DNA from: a virus
IMG/VR virus record: IMGVR_UViG_3300036985_006199
Coordinates: 1 to 57,972 of that record
Strand: one strand, 5' to 3'
Length of the DNA stretch: 57,972 bases
Shown: positions 16,001 through 22,589 of the stretch, piece after piece
How the letters are laid out: each line of letters starts with the position of its first letter
Position numbering within the stretch: position 1 is the first letter of the stretch
Notes under the pieces: model-generated
The model's database searches: none
Seen by the model: only the letters and a program-made list of their open reading frames with translations
Told to the model about the DNA's origin: nothing
Translations under genes and position numbers: made by a program

Positions 16001-17186
16001 GCTTCTTGAAGATGTCCGGTTGCTCTGCATGCAGATTGGTTTAGTAGTGGGACATGTGAATTCTCGTGTGAGGGTGGGTGGTCGCACTATCTCTGGCAAT
16101 GACAATCCCTTGCCGGAGACGGTGTCGCACTCGTTTTCATATTCATTTGATCGCATGCCTTTGAGCGAGGATATCGAGAAGGTCGAAGAGGTCGCAGCGG
16201 ACGACATTTGGGATATCGGTGTAGTTGCGGAGGAGCACAACTTTGTGGCGAACGGTGTGGTTGTGCATAACACCAAGGCCCCGGCGCGCTTCGCCTTCTA
16301 CGTGGATACCGGCGAGATGCCGCCACGTGAGGCCAAGGCCATGGTGGAGGAGGTCCGCCGCCGCTACAAGAAGAAGCGGATCGTGGACCCGGCTACTGGA
16401 AAGCTAGACTTTCGATTTAATCCGCTCGAAAATAGTGAAGATTTCTTTATACCTACGCGGGCTGGGAAGGAAGCCTCGCGGGTGGAGGTCATTGCTGGCC
16501 CTGACTACGACGACACCAATGTGCTCGGCTACTTCCTGAAGAAGCTGTACGCGGCCATCCGCATCCCGCCGCAGTACCTGGGCGGCACCGAGGTGACGAA
16601 CCGGGCCGCGCTGACCCAGGAGGACGTGCAGTTCGCCCGGCTGGAGATGCGCCTCCAGAGCGAGTTCACGGGCGGTCTGTTGCAAGTGGTGCGCGTGCAT
16701 CTGGCCGCGCTGAACATCGATCCTGATTCGGTGAAGTGGGATCTGCGGATGTCCGCGCCGAGCAGCATCTTCGAGATGCAGCAGATCGAGGTTTGGAACG
16801 CGCGGGTGGCGTTGGCGGTGGGCCTGCGCGATTTCTTTACGATCCCGTGGATCATCGCAAACATCTTCCACATGTCGGATGAGGACGCGCTGTTTGCGAC
16901 CGAGGCGAAGCGCAACGAGGACGAGTCCACGGCCATGGCGCAGGCGCAGGTACAGGCGGACATCATGCAGCGGTTCCCGGAGCTGAGCCCCATGGCGGGG
17001 ATGCTCAGTGGGGCAGAGGGGGAGCAGCCCCCGCCGGGGGCGACTGAGGATGTGCGACGTGAGATCCGCCGGGTGATGGCCGAGACATCCGGGGGGCAGA
17101 ACGAGGTGTTGCGGCGACTCGCCCGGATCGAGCCCGCCATTTCCCGGGTCGAGCGGCGCGTGCGCACGGCTCGCACCGGGTCATGA
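13047..17186 (+). CDS. portal protein (T4 gp20-like) with two inteins
   Basis: A 1,379-codon gene; removal of two inteins leaves about 557 residues, close to T4 gp20. Extein features: N-terminal YADYENMDDYPEISAALDIY, a portal signature; FFYPWEVAHWRLRGKQMRALYG; and the C-terminal segment GYFLKKLYAAIRIPPQYLGG followed by NRAALTQEDVQFARLEMRLQ. The portal is the dodecameric ring at the head vertex through which TerL packages DNA. It starts two bases after terL, with AGGAG 9 bases upstream of the ATG. Its C-terminus (about residues 1310-1379) is a charged helical tail. Confidence 0.93.
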   Translation: MGWMDTVKKFFSRDTTGKVTELARGSSGESSMPNMVPSAPDSGMGGAYQQLATMLSVDADLMLRYADYENMDDYPEISAALDIYADDATITDAVHGRVIWGTSKDKIVRDIVNDLLHRRIRIEEDIWAAVRTMGQYGNLYCLPAGSRVWTDQGPRAIETIEAGAMVQGYKEGEKVFLPVARRLDNGVREIFRVRTRHREFFATADHPVLVDCGNGVTEWVQVGDLRVVRYEPSPGRNTGSINYAKTHKLVIATSCHEAAEAPLCRDLFVADVHPKEREIGGNVTNDFCAPDRMDPWLCRLLGFMYGDGGLATERMDVSNSTVWLCRKEYEDRNEYYEGLLRRLHLEPNPNEDGTLTLVHSILFKCFLLSLGWKNGSGKKRLPLWLGSLPREHRLAFLDGFMDADGWTTDPPTWTGSAYHFEISNIELARDLKCLIDGLGFRSGNLRFRTREAPIINGKQVQSVQESAMLTFSRHEFGGDFVSETLLEVEPAGQAQVYDLEIADDAHNFVAEGVVVHNCEIVMNETGVLGLNWLPPPTMRRIIDVRGSLVGFVQDPSGMFSFNIATREDLEKLREKRDGSTATFFYPWEVAHWRLRGKQMRALYGYSLLDSARWIWKRLVMLEDSSLVCKLCLHGDTLVWTPGGATKIRDVEEGDEVLSYAPGGALIKTRVTYKKHNGTDRLFRVSSKHRDIVANATHPVLVEWSVGNGSGRPKTRFQEYVEVQNIKPGEHMFVTPSVEDGVCDYVPLVMPEVGQKARLMPSVASSPAVEMKFGAGRLGQRCGVRSPLVKEFFDGEYEINLGAAIRLLRENGTSLDVLDVRDDWGGAVPNIPNVANEDFARWFGFMIGDGWASERPFSKGEKKYFVREIGFAAGVDDEINKKYLALFERFFGPARFNKDSKSTHDHVGAFVISSKVAVEFMCLNGFSTGAHNKRVPQWVFESPLSVRLAFLEGLADADGHIREMSVGENHAKVRFKRVTLEMCNHGLLEDVRLLCMQIGLVVGHVNSRVRVGGRTISGNDNPLPETVSHSFSYSFDRMPLSEDIEKVEEVAADDIWDIGVVAEEHNFVANGVVVHNTKAPARFAFYVDTGEMPPREAKAMVEEVRRRYKKKRIVDPATGKLDFRFNPLENSEDFFIPTRAGKEASRVEVIAGPDYDDTNVLGYFLKKLYAAIRIPPQYLGGTEVTNRAALTQEDVQFARLEMRLQSEFTGGLLQVVRVHLAALNIDPDSVKWDLRMSAPSSIFEMQQIEVWNARVALAVGLRDFFTIPWIIANIFHMSDEDALFATEAKRNEDESTAMAQAQVQADIMQRFPELSPMAGMLSGAEGEQPPPGATEDVRREIRRVMAETSGGQNEVLRRLARIEPAISRVERRVRTARTGS
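13467..14597 (+). other. intein 4 (portal, first), LAGLIDADG endonuclease
   Basis: Residues 141-517 of the precursor (377 residues), inserted between GQYGNLY and CEIVMNETGVLG. It begins CLPAGSRVWTDQGPRAIETI, with block B FFATADHPVLV, and ends AHNFVAEGVVVHN. Two LAGLIDADG motifs are visible: LLGFMYGDGG and LAFLDGFMDADGW. All canonical splicing residues are present. Confidence 0.94.
14937..16271 (+). other. intein 5 (portal, second), LAGLIDADG endonuclease
   Basis: Residues 631-1075 of the precursor (445 residues), inserted between SSLVCKL and TKAPARFAFYVD. It begins CLHGDTLVWTPGGATKIRDV, with block B IVANATHPVLV, and ends EHNFVANGVVVHN before Thr. LAGLIDADG motifs are FGFMIGDGWA and LAFLEGLADADGH. 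Shared with intein 4 are the HPVLV block B and the VVVHN end, so the two are probably related. Confidence 0.94.
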
Positions 17187-17199
17187 TAACGAGGTGACC

Positions 17200-18060
17200 A
17201 TGTACGCGAAGTCCCAGGACATGAAGAAGTGGTTGGACGGGAGCATCGAGGAGCGCATCGGCCAGGTGGCGGAGGCCGTCTCGCGTGCCGTTGGTGCCGA
17301 GGTGGAGATGATCGCGACCAAGGACGACTGCGCCCTGTTCCGTGACCCGGGTGGGCGTTTGTCCGAGGCCGTGTTTGTTATCCATGATGGCGTGATCGAG
17401 AGCGTCGAGATCCGGGTGGACCCCATGCCAGTGTACGAGGAGGAGCAGCTTCCTCGACTGGTGGCGGACGAGCTAAGGGAGATCGCGCATGGCATGCTCC
17501 ATGGGGAGCCGATGACGCGAACCCGGGTTCGCGTGCTCGCCGGACTCTTGAAGGAGGACGAGGACTATTGGCTGGGCGATGTGATCGCTCACATGGACCG
17601 CGCCTTGCTGGCAGAGGACACCGACCATTGGCACGTGGCCTACCAGGCGAACCAGGAGAAGATCCGCACGGCGATGTGGGGATCGATCCGGGAGTTGGAG
17701 GCGCGTATCCCCAAAACGGCATACGCCAAGATCCCGGCAGGTCGGCTATCGGAGTTCAACGAGGAACTGCACGAGTCCCTGGGGATCGTTTCTACCCGGC
17801 TGAGTGAGATTGTTGACGGAATCTCTGGCTTGGTGTTTGATGAAACAGATGGGTTTTATGGTGCCATCCGCCGGTCGCTAATTGCTGAAGCGCAGCTCCT
17901 CCGTGGGCTGCTCGCCAAGGCCGAACAGTTGATGAGAGCGGAAGATATAGACCGGGTGGCATTGGCTCATGATCGGCTGTGCGGGCGAGCGAGAACCATG
18001 GAAGTAGTGGCCGCATACCTAGCGGGGCGGTCCAAGAAAGGCGCAGAGGAGACGAGATGA
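17200..18060 (+). CDS. hypothetical head-module protein
   Basis: A 286-residue acidic, helix-rich protein between the portal and the prohead core genes. ATG 17200 follows a GAGGTGACC ribosome site; a GTG two codons upstream is less likely. Two parts are visible: an alpha/beta N-terminal part with VFVIHDGVIESVEIRVDPMP, and a long helical C-terminal part rich in Glu, Arg and Leu. The position suggests a core or portal-associated protein, but no family is recognised. A perfect copy of the 20-bp palindrome is inside the gene (17515), read as T-R-T-R-V-R-V. The stop overlaps the next start (ATGA). Confidence 0.6.
   Translation: MYAKSQDMKKWLDGSIEERIGQVAEAVSRAVGAEVEMIATKDDCALFRDPGGRLSEAVFVIHDGVIESVEIRVDPMPVYEEEQLPRLVADELREIAHGMLHGEPMTRTRVRVLAGLLKEDEDYWLGDVIAHMDRALLAEDTDHWHVAYQANQEKIRTAMWGSIRELEARIPKTAYAKIPAGRLSEFNEELHESLGIVSTRLSEIVDGISGLVFDETDGFYGAIRRSLIAEAQLLRGLLAKAEQLMRAEDIDRVALAHDRLCGRARTMEVVAAYLAGRSKKGAEETR
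17515..17534. repeat. dispersed 20-bp palindrome, copy 4 (perfect, inside a gene)
   Basis: ACGCGAACCCGGGTTCGCGT with no mismatch although it lies in the coding sequence of the gene at 17200, so its conservation is not explained by an intergenic role. Confidence 0.9.
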
Positions 18061-18995
18061 AGATCAAGCTGAGTGCGAATACCCTGCAAGAGGATCTGAA
18101 TGCCCTGGGGATCGGCGGCCTGAACGAGGACGTCATGGCGTCGGTGGCGCTGGGCGTGCCCCTGTCCGAGAAGTCCTGCGGCATGGGCAAGGGCATGGCC
18201 GATGACGAAGAGGAGATGGACGACGAAGAAGAAGAAGAGGACGGCGAGGACTACGAGGAGTCCCGGCACGATCCGATGGACGGCCCGTTCGTCACGCACA
18301 TCCTGTTCGACCGCATCATGGCGCTCCCCTTCGAGAACCTGGCTGAGGATGACGTGCGGCGCGTGATCGAGGGCCTCAAGACGAAGCGCATCCCGCGCAA
18401 CGTCCGGGGCATCCAGGAGCGCGCCGAGGAAGTGGCCCAGCACCTGGTGCAAGAGGTCATGGGCAAGCGGACCCGCAAGTTCAAGGCGGGCGGCATGGCC
18501 AAGAAGCTCTCCATCGTGTGCCCACAAGGCTATCGCAAGAACCCCAACGGCAAGGGCTGTGTGCGGGCGGCGGTGGCAGCGGGCGGCGCGGGCAAGCTGG
18601 CGAAGACCAAGCGCAAGGCGTCCCTCTGGGCACGCACCGGCAAGGGCGCGAAGTCCGCGAAGAAGTCGGAGCGCATGGCGGGCCGACGTGGCGAGGAGTT
18701 CGCGGTCGAGCTGGAGCATCTGCTCGGAGAACAGGTGGATCGCACCATGAGCGTACGCGATGAGATCATGGGCCGCATCGGCAACATCATCGAGATGATC
18801 AACCTGGAATTCGACGACGAGGCCGTGGCTGACGTGTTCGAGTCCGCCGTGGACTCCCTGGCCGCCTCTTACGAGGCCGGTCGTCTGGACGAGGACGTCA
18901 TGGACGCGGACGCTTTCCTGGCCGAGATCCGGCCGGTGATGGCGCTGATCTCGAAGTCGCTCGACAGGTTGGACACGGTCGGATCGGGAAACTGA
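18057..18995 (+). CDS. putative prohead core/structural protein
   Basis: A 312-residue protein starting at the ATG that overlaps the previous stop, with GAGGAG upstream. Residues about 45-70 are almost wholly Asp/Glu, the middle has a basic segment (VMGKRTRKFKAGG, then AKTKRKASLWARTGKGAKSA), and the C-terminal 80 residues form acidic amphipathic helices. A CPQGYRKNPNGKGC motif sits near residue 160. Such alternating acidic and basic composition, next to the S80 protease, fits an internal core (gp67/gp68-like) or decoration protein, but this is inferred from position and composition only. Confidence 0.55.
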   Translation: MKIKLSANTLQEDLNALGIGGLNEDVMASVALGVPLSEKSCGMGKGMADDEEEMDDEEEEEDGEDYEESRHDPMDGPFVTHILFDRIMALPFENLAEDDVRRVIEGLKTKRIPRNVRGIQERAEEVAQHLVQEVMGKRTRKFKAGGMAKKLSIVCPQGYRKNPNGKGCVRAAVAAGGAGKLAKTKRKASLWARTGKGAKSAKKSERMAGRRGEEFAVELEHLLGEQVDRTMSVRDEIMGRIGNIIEMINLEFDDEAVADVFESAVDSLAASYEAGRLDEDVMDADAFLAEIRPVMALISKSLDRLDTVGSGN

Positions 18996-19000
18996 CCGAC

Positions 19001-19050
19001 GGCCACCTCGGAGAGGGTGGCCAGCGACGCCGGACGGGAACGACGTCCGG
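19001..19050 (+). other. two tandem stem-loops in the core-gene spacer
   Basis: GGCCACC (19001-19007) pairs with GGTGGCC (19016-19022), and CCGGACG (19030-19036) pairs with CGTCCGG (19044-19050). No T-run follows, so a simple intrinsic terminator is unlikely; mRNA processing or stabilisation is possible. Confidence 0.5.
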
Positions 19051-19063
19051 GAGGCATGAGCTG

Positions 19064-19195
19064 ATGGGATTCGAGTCCACGAAGAAGGCCGCGCGGCTCA
19101 GCGGGAACAAGACGGATCGCCGTGTATCCCCTGAAGCCAAGCGGCGTTCTGAGTGGAGTCTTTTGGCCCGGACGGGTCTTCAGCGGAAGCGCTGA
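19064..19195 (+). CDS. small very basic protein (43 aa)
   Basis: A short open frame starting MGFESTKKAARLSGNKTDRR and ending GLQRKR, with CGGGAGG 9-15 bases upstream of ATG 19064. It contains 13 Lys/Arg in 43 residues. It lies between the acidic core-like protein and the protease gene, where T4-like phages carry small core genes such as gp67/gp68. Size and composition fit a core peptide, but there is no sequence match I can name. Could be fortuitous. Confidence 0.4.
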   Translation: MGFESTKKAARLSGNKTDRRVSPEAKRRSEWSLLARTGLQRKR

Positions 19196-19211
19196 GGGGA
19201 TTGGTGAAACG

Positions 19212-20840
19212 ATGCCGCAGCTACTGATCGAGACCAGCAAACCCACAGCGTTTCTGATGGCGGAGGCTCGCCAGGCCGCTGGGTCTGGGAAGCTCGTGGC
19301 GCGTGGTGAGTTCGGTCGGGTGGGCGTTCCGACGCAGAACGGTAGACGGTATTCGGAAGCGCTGATGGGGCGGGAAATCAAGCGCCTCACAGAGGATCTG
19401 AAGACCCGTCGCGTGTTGGGCGAGCTGGACCACCCGGCAGATGGCAAGACGAGCCTGAAGCGCGTGAGCCATGTCATCACGGACCTGTGGATCGAGAAGG
19501 ATGGCCGGGTGATGGGCGAGGCCGAGATCCTGAACACGCCCGAGGGGAAGACCCTGAAGGCGCTGATCGAGGCGAATATCCCCATCGGCGTATCGTCGCG
19601 CGGGTTTGGCAGCACCAAGCCAGCGGCAGACGAGGAGGCTGAGGACGTTCAGGACGACTTCAGTTTGAAGACCTACGACTTCGTGGCGGATCCGGCCGTG
19701 CGGACGGCGATCCCGAACATCACCACGGAGTCGGTGGATGAGCCGACGGCGGCGCAGATGTTCCTGTCCGAGTTCCCGGACGTGGCCACCCAGATCCAGG
19801 AGGCGGCGGCGCAGGACGCGCTGACCAAGGCCAAGGACAAGGTCACGGCGGGGCTGGACGCGGCGGTGGCCGAGGCCGAGCGACGGGTGCGGTCCGAGAT
19901 GACCGAGGCGTTCGAGCGGCGGCTGGCGCAGGCGCTGATCGAGGCGCGGGAGGACATCGGCACGCAGCTCCGCGAGGAGTACGCGATTGATCCGTCCGTC
20001 GGTGGTGCACGGGCCACATTGGCGGCCATCGCGGAGATGGTCGGCGCGTATCGGCAGAGCCCGGACGAGGCGGCCGTGCGCGATGCGCTGCGGGCCAAGG
20101 ACATCGAGGTCGCGGAGCGCACCAAGGAGCGGGACGAGGCGGTGGAAGAGGGCACGCAGGCGGCGATCATGCTGCGTGTAGAGCGCCAGATCGGGTCTCA
20201 CCCGATGGCAGAGATGATTCGCGAGCTGTTGCGCGGAACGCGCATGGAGTCGGCGGATGACGTCGACGCCAAGCTGGCGGTGGTGATGGAGCATCTCCCT
20301 GCGCCGTCCGTGGATGTGACCCCGGACGGGCCGACGGAACAGGAGATGGAGCTACGGGAAGAGAACGCGACCCTGCGCGGCGATATGCGGCTGTTGCAGG
20401 CAAAGGCGGATTCGTTGGACGAGAAGTTGCGCCGTGTTGTGGAGTTGACGAAACGCGCGGATGCCTCGCTGGCCGAGGCGGACGAGCGGGCGGAGAAGGC
20501 AGAGGCGATGCTGGTCGAGGCGCAGGAGCGCGCTGACCGGGCGGAGCTGGACGCCTACAAAGCCAAGAAGGTTGCAGGGCTGGTAAACAGTTCGAGCGTG
20601 ATGGGTCTGTTGGAGGACGTGGCCTCCCGGGCCGATGTGGACAAGGTCGTGGCAAGGCACGGGTCGATGGAGATCTCGGATCCAGAATTGCGTGAGATGC
20701 GCCGCAAGCTCCAACGGGGCCAGGGCGACGAGCGCGATCTGACCGAGGACCGCGCGCCACAGGCAGGTGCCGTACGAGGGGCCGACGACTTCGGCAACTC
20801 GTTCGACATCATGCGGCGGCTGGCGGGGTACAACAGCTAA
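19212..20840 (+). CDS. prohead protease (S80/gp21-like) fused to scaffold-like coiled coil
   Basis: A 542-residue protein from ATG 19212 (GAGGGG upstream; a GTG at 19122 is possible but lies within the small ORF). Residues 1-190 match the T4 gp21 protease: GEFGRVGVPTQNGRRYSEAL, the catalytic His in GELDHPADGKTS (H74), and the nucleophile region IPIGVSSRGFGS (S128/S129). From about residue 210 to the end there are long charged coiled coils, as in gp22-type scaffolds. The protease matures the prohead by cutting after L/I-x-E sites. The fusion of protease and scaffold in one chain is inferred from one uninterrupted frame. MCP follows directly. Confidence 0.87.
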   Translation: MPQLLIETSKPTAFLMAEARQAAGSGKLVARGEFGRVGVPTQNGRRYSEALMGREIKRLTEDLKTRRVLGELDHPADGKTSLKRVSHVITDLWIEKDGRVMGEAEILNTPEGKTLKALIEANIPIGVSSRGFGSTKPAADEEAEDVQDDFSLKTYDFVADPAVRTAIPNITTESVDEPTAAQMFLSEFPDVATQIQEAAAQDALTKAKDKVTAGLDAAVAEAERRVRSEMTEAFERRLAQALIEAREDIGTQLREEYAIDPSVGGARATLAAIAEMVGAYRQSPDEAAVRDALRAKDIEVAERTKERDEAVEEGTQAAIMLRVERQIGSHPMAEMIRELLRGTRMESADDVDAKLAVVMEHLPAPSVDVTPDGPTEQEMELREENATLRGDMRLLQAKADSLDEKLRRVVELTKRADASLAEADERAEKAEAMLVEAQERADRAELDAYKAKKVAGLVNSSSVMGLLEDVASRADVDKVVARHGSMEISDPELREMRRKLQRGQGDERDLTEDRAPQAGAVRGADDFGNSFDIMRRLAGYNS

Positions 20841-20861
20841 CAACAGATCAGGAGAAACATC

Positions 20862-22472
20862 ATGCAAGCTCGAAACATCGTGGAAGAGAACGGCAAGCGG
20901 ACCGTGTTCGACGAGTCCTACGGCAAGGTGTGCGAGTCGCGTTGGGCCAAGATCCTTCAGCCCATGAACGAGCGCGATCCCATCAACAACCACTACGTGC
21001 GGCGCTGCACGGCGATCATCATGGAGAACGAGATGGACCACATCAAGTCTCTCCATGAGGACACCCTCAGCACCAACGCGGGCGCGTTCACGAAGTACGT
21101 GTTCCCGGTCCTCCGGCGCGTCTTCCCGAACCTGATCGCCAACCAGCTCGTCTCGGTGCAGCCGATGACCGCCCCCGTCGGCGGCATCTTCTACTACGAG
21201 AAGAAGTACGACGACCGCAAGGGCACCAAGATCCCGCAGTACGGCATCACCAATGCCCCGTACAACATGGCCTACGACGGTGCCGTCGTGGCAGGCGACA
21301 ACATCAACCAGAACTTCGCCCGCATGTACTCCTCGGAGTACGTGGACTACGACGTCGTCTGCACCCAGGCGACCGCCGTGGCCGCCCTCTCGAACGTGGG
21401 CGCCAACTGCCGCCTGCCCGAGTGGAAGCCCATCCGCGCGCCGGGCGTGGACGGCCAGCGCACGTTCTACGTGAAGCTGTACTACCGTGTGCTCGACCAC
21501 GCGGGTGCGTTGCCCCTCGACATCGTGGCCACCCTGGATCCGACCGGCGTGACCAGCAACCTCGTGGACAACTACGGCACCACCGTGGGCACGTTCACCG
21601 TCAGCACGGGAGCCTGGACCCTCAACGCCTACGACGAGACCGGCGTGGCGTCGACCTTCGTCGCCAGCACCGTGATCTACGGGCAATACTTCGTGAACTT
21701 CGAGCAGGTGGGCTACACCTCCGGCGCGGAGATCCCGAGCATCAGCCTCGACATCGCCCTGCACACCGTGAAGGCCGAGAGCCGCAAGCTGAAGGCCCGC
21801 TGGTCCGTGGAAGCCGTCGACGACATGCGCGCCCTGCACGGCATGGACGCCGAGACCGAGCTGGTCGGCACGTTCGCCAACGAGGTCATGCTGGAGACGG
21901 ACCGCGAGATCGTGGACGCCCTCGTGACCGGCGCCAAGTTCGCCGCGACGTACACCTACTCGTACTCGGCCGGTACCCAGGGCGAGATCGAGACCATCCG
22001 CAACCTGCTCACCAAGATCAGCGCCGTGGCGGCCTCCATCCACACCGCGTCGGGTCGCGCCCCAGCCAACTTCATCGTGGTGTCCCCGAGCGTGGGCGCC
22101 CTGCTCGACCAGCTCTCGACGCACGGCGACTTCGCCAGCATCGAGCAGAACGTGCAGAGCCCGACCTACGGCCCGATCACGTCGGACTTCGGCATCGCCC
22201 GCATCGGCACCCTGCTCAAGCGGTTCGCGGTCTACCAAGACCCCTACATGACCGTCAACAAGGTGCTCGTCGGCCTCAAGGGCAACAACTTCCTCGACGC
22301 GGGCTTCGTGTACGCCCCGTACGTCCCACTCCAGGTCACCCCGACCTTCATGGATCCCAACGACTTCACGTTCCGCAAGGGCGTCCGCACCAGGTACTGC
22401 ACGAAGATGCTGCGCCCCGAATACTACGGCGTCGTGACCTGCTCCGGTCTGCCCGCCGTGACCACCGTCTGA
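20862..22472 (+). CDS. major capsid protein (T4 gp23-like)
   Basis: A 536-residue protein with the gp23-family signature PNLIANQLVSVQPMTAPVGG followed by IFYYEKKYDDRKG, and a C-terminal part typical of the HK97-fold A-domain (VYQDPYMTVNKVLVGLKGNN, then AGFVYAPYVPLQVTP). ATG 20862 has AGGAG upstream. Codon use is very biased to C-ending codons, as expected for a highly expressed gene. There is no long N-terminal prodomain as in T4 gp23; MQARNIVEEN contains an I-V-E that could be a protease site, but this is speculative. Confidence 0.95.
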   Translation: MQARNIVEENGKRTVFDESYGKVCESRWAKILQPMNERDPINNHYVRRCTAIIMENEMDHIKSLHEDTLSTNAGAFTKYVFPVLRRVFPNLIANQLVSVQPMTAPVGGIFYYEKKYDDRKGTKIPQYGITNAPYNMAYDGAVVAGDNINQNFARMYSSEYVDYDVVCTQATAVAALSNVGANCRLPEWKPIRAPGVDGQRTFYVKLYYRVLDHAGALPLDIVATLDPTGVTSNLVDNYGTTVGTFTVSTGAWTLNAYDETGVASTFVASTVIYGQYFVNFEQVGYTSGAEIPSISLDIALHTVKAESRKLKARWSVEAVDDMRALHGMDAETELVGTFANEVMLETDREIVDALVTGAKFAATYTYSYSAGTQGEIETIRNLLTKISAVAASIHTASGRAPANFIVVSPSVGALLDQLSTHGDFASIEQNVQSPTYGPITSDFGIARIGTLLKRFAVYQDPYMTVNKVLVGLKGNNFLDAGFVYAPYVPLQVTPTFMDPNDFTFRKGVRTRYCTKMLRPEYYGVVTCSGLPAVTTV

Positions 22473-22553
22473 TAGAAAACCACTAACATTTTGATATGTT
22501 ATGCGCTTGGTTACGCTGGGCGCAACCTCACTTTTAGCTGCGTCCGTTTCCAT

Positions 22554-22583
22554 TTGACACTGAGCTGGCATTGGTCATACCAT
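22554..22583 (+). promoter_or_regulatory. promoter giving a possibly leaderless nuclease mRNA
   Basis: TTGACA (22554-22559), 18-bp spacer, TACCAT (22578-22583). A start point 7 bases after the -10 falls on ATG 22590, and no ribosome site precedes this ATG. A near-palindrome (GGCATTGGT/ACCATTGCC) overlaps the -10. Confidence 0.45.
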
Positions 22584-22589
22584 TGCCAA

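Noticed and set aside
20352-22571. 739-codon open frame antisense to the protease and capsid genes
   Set aside because: A shadow of strongly C-ending codon use in the + strand genes; no ribosome site, His/Val/Gly/Arg-rich composition and no motif.
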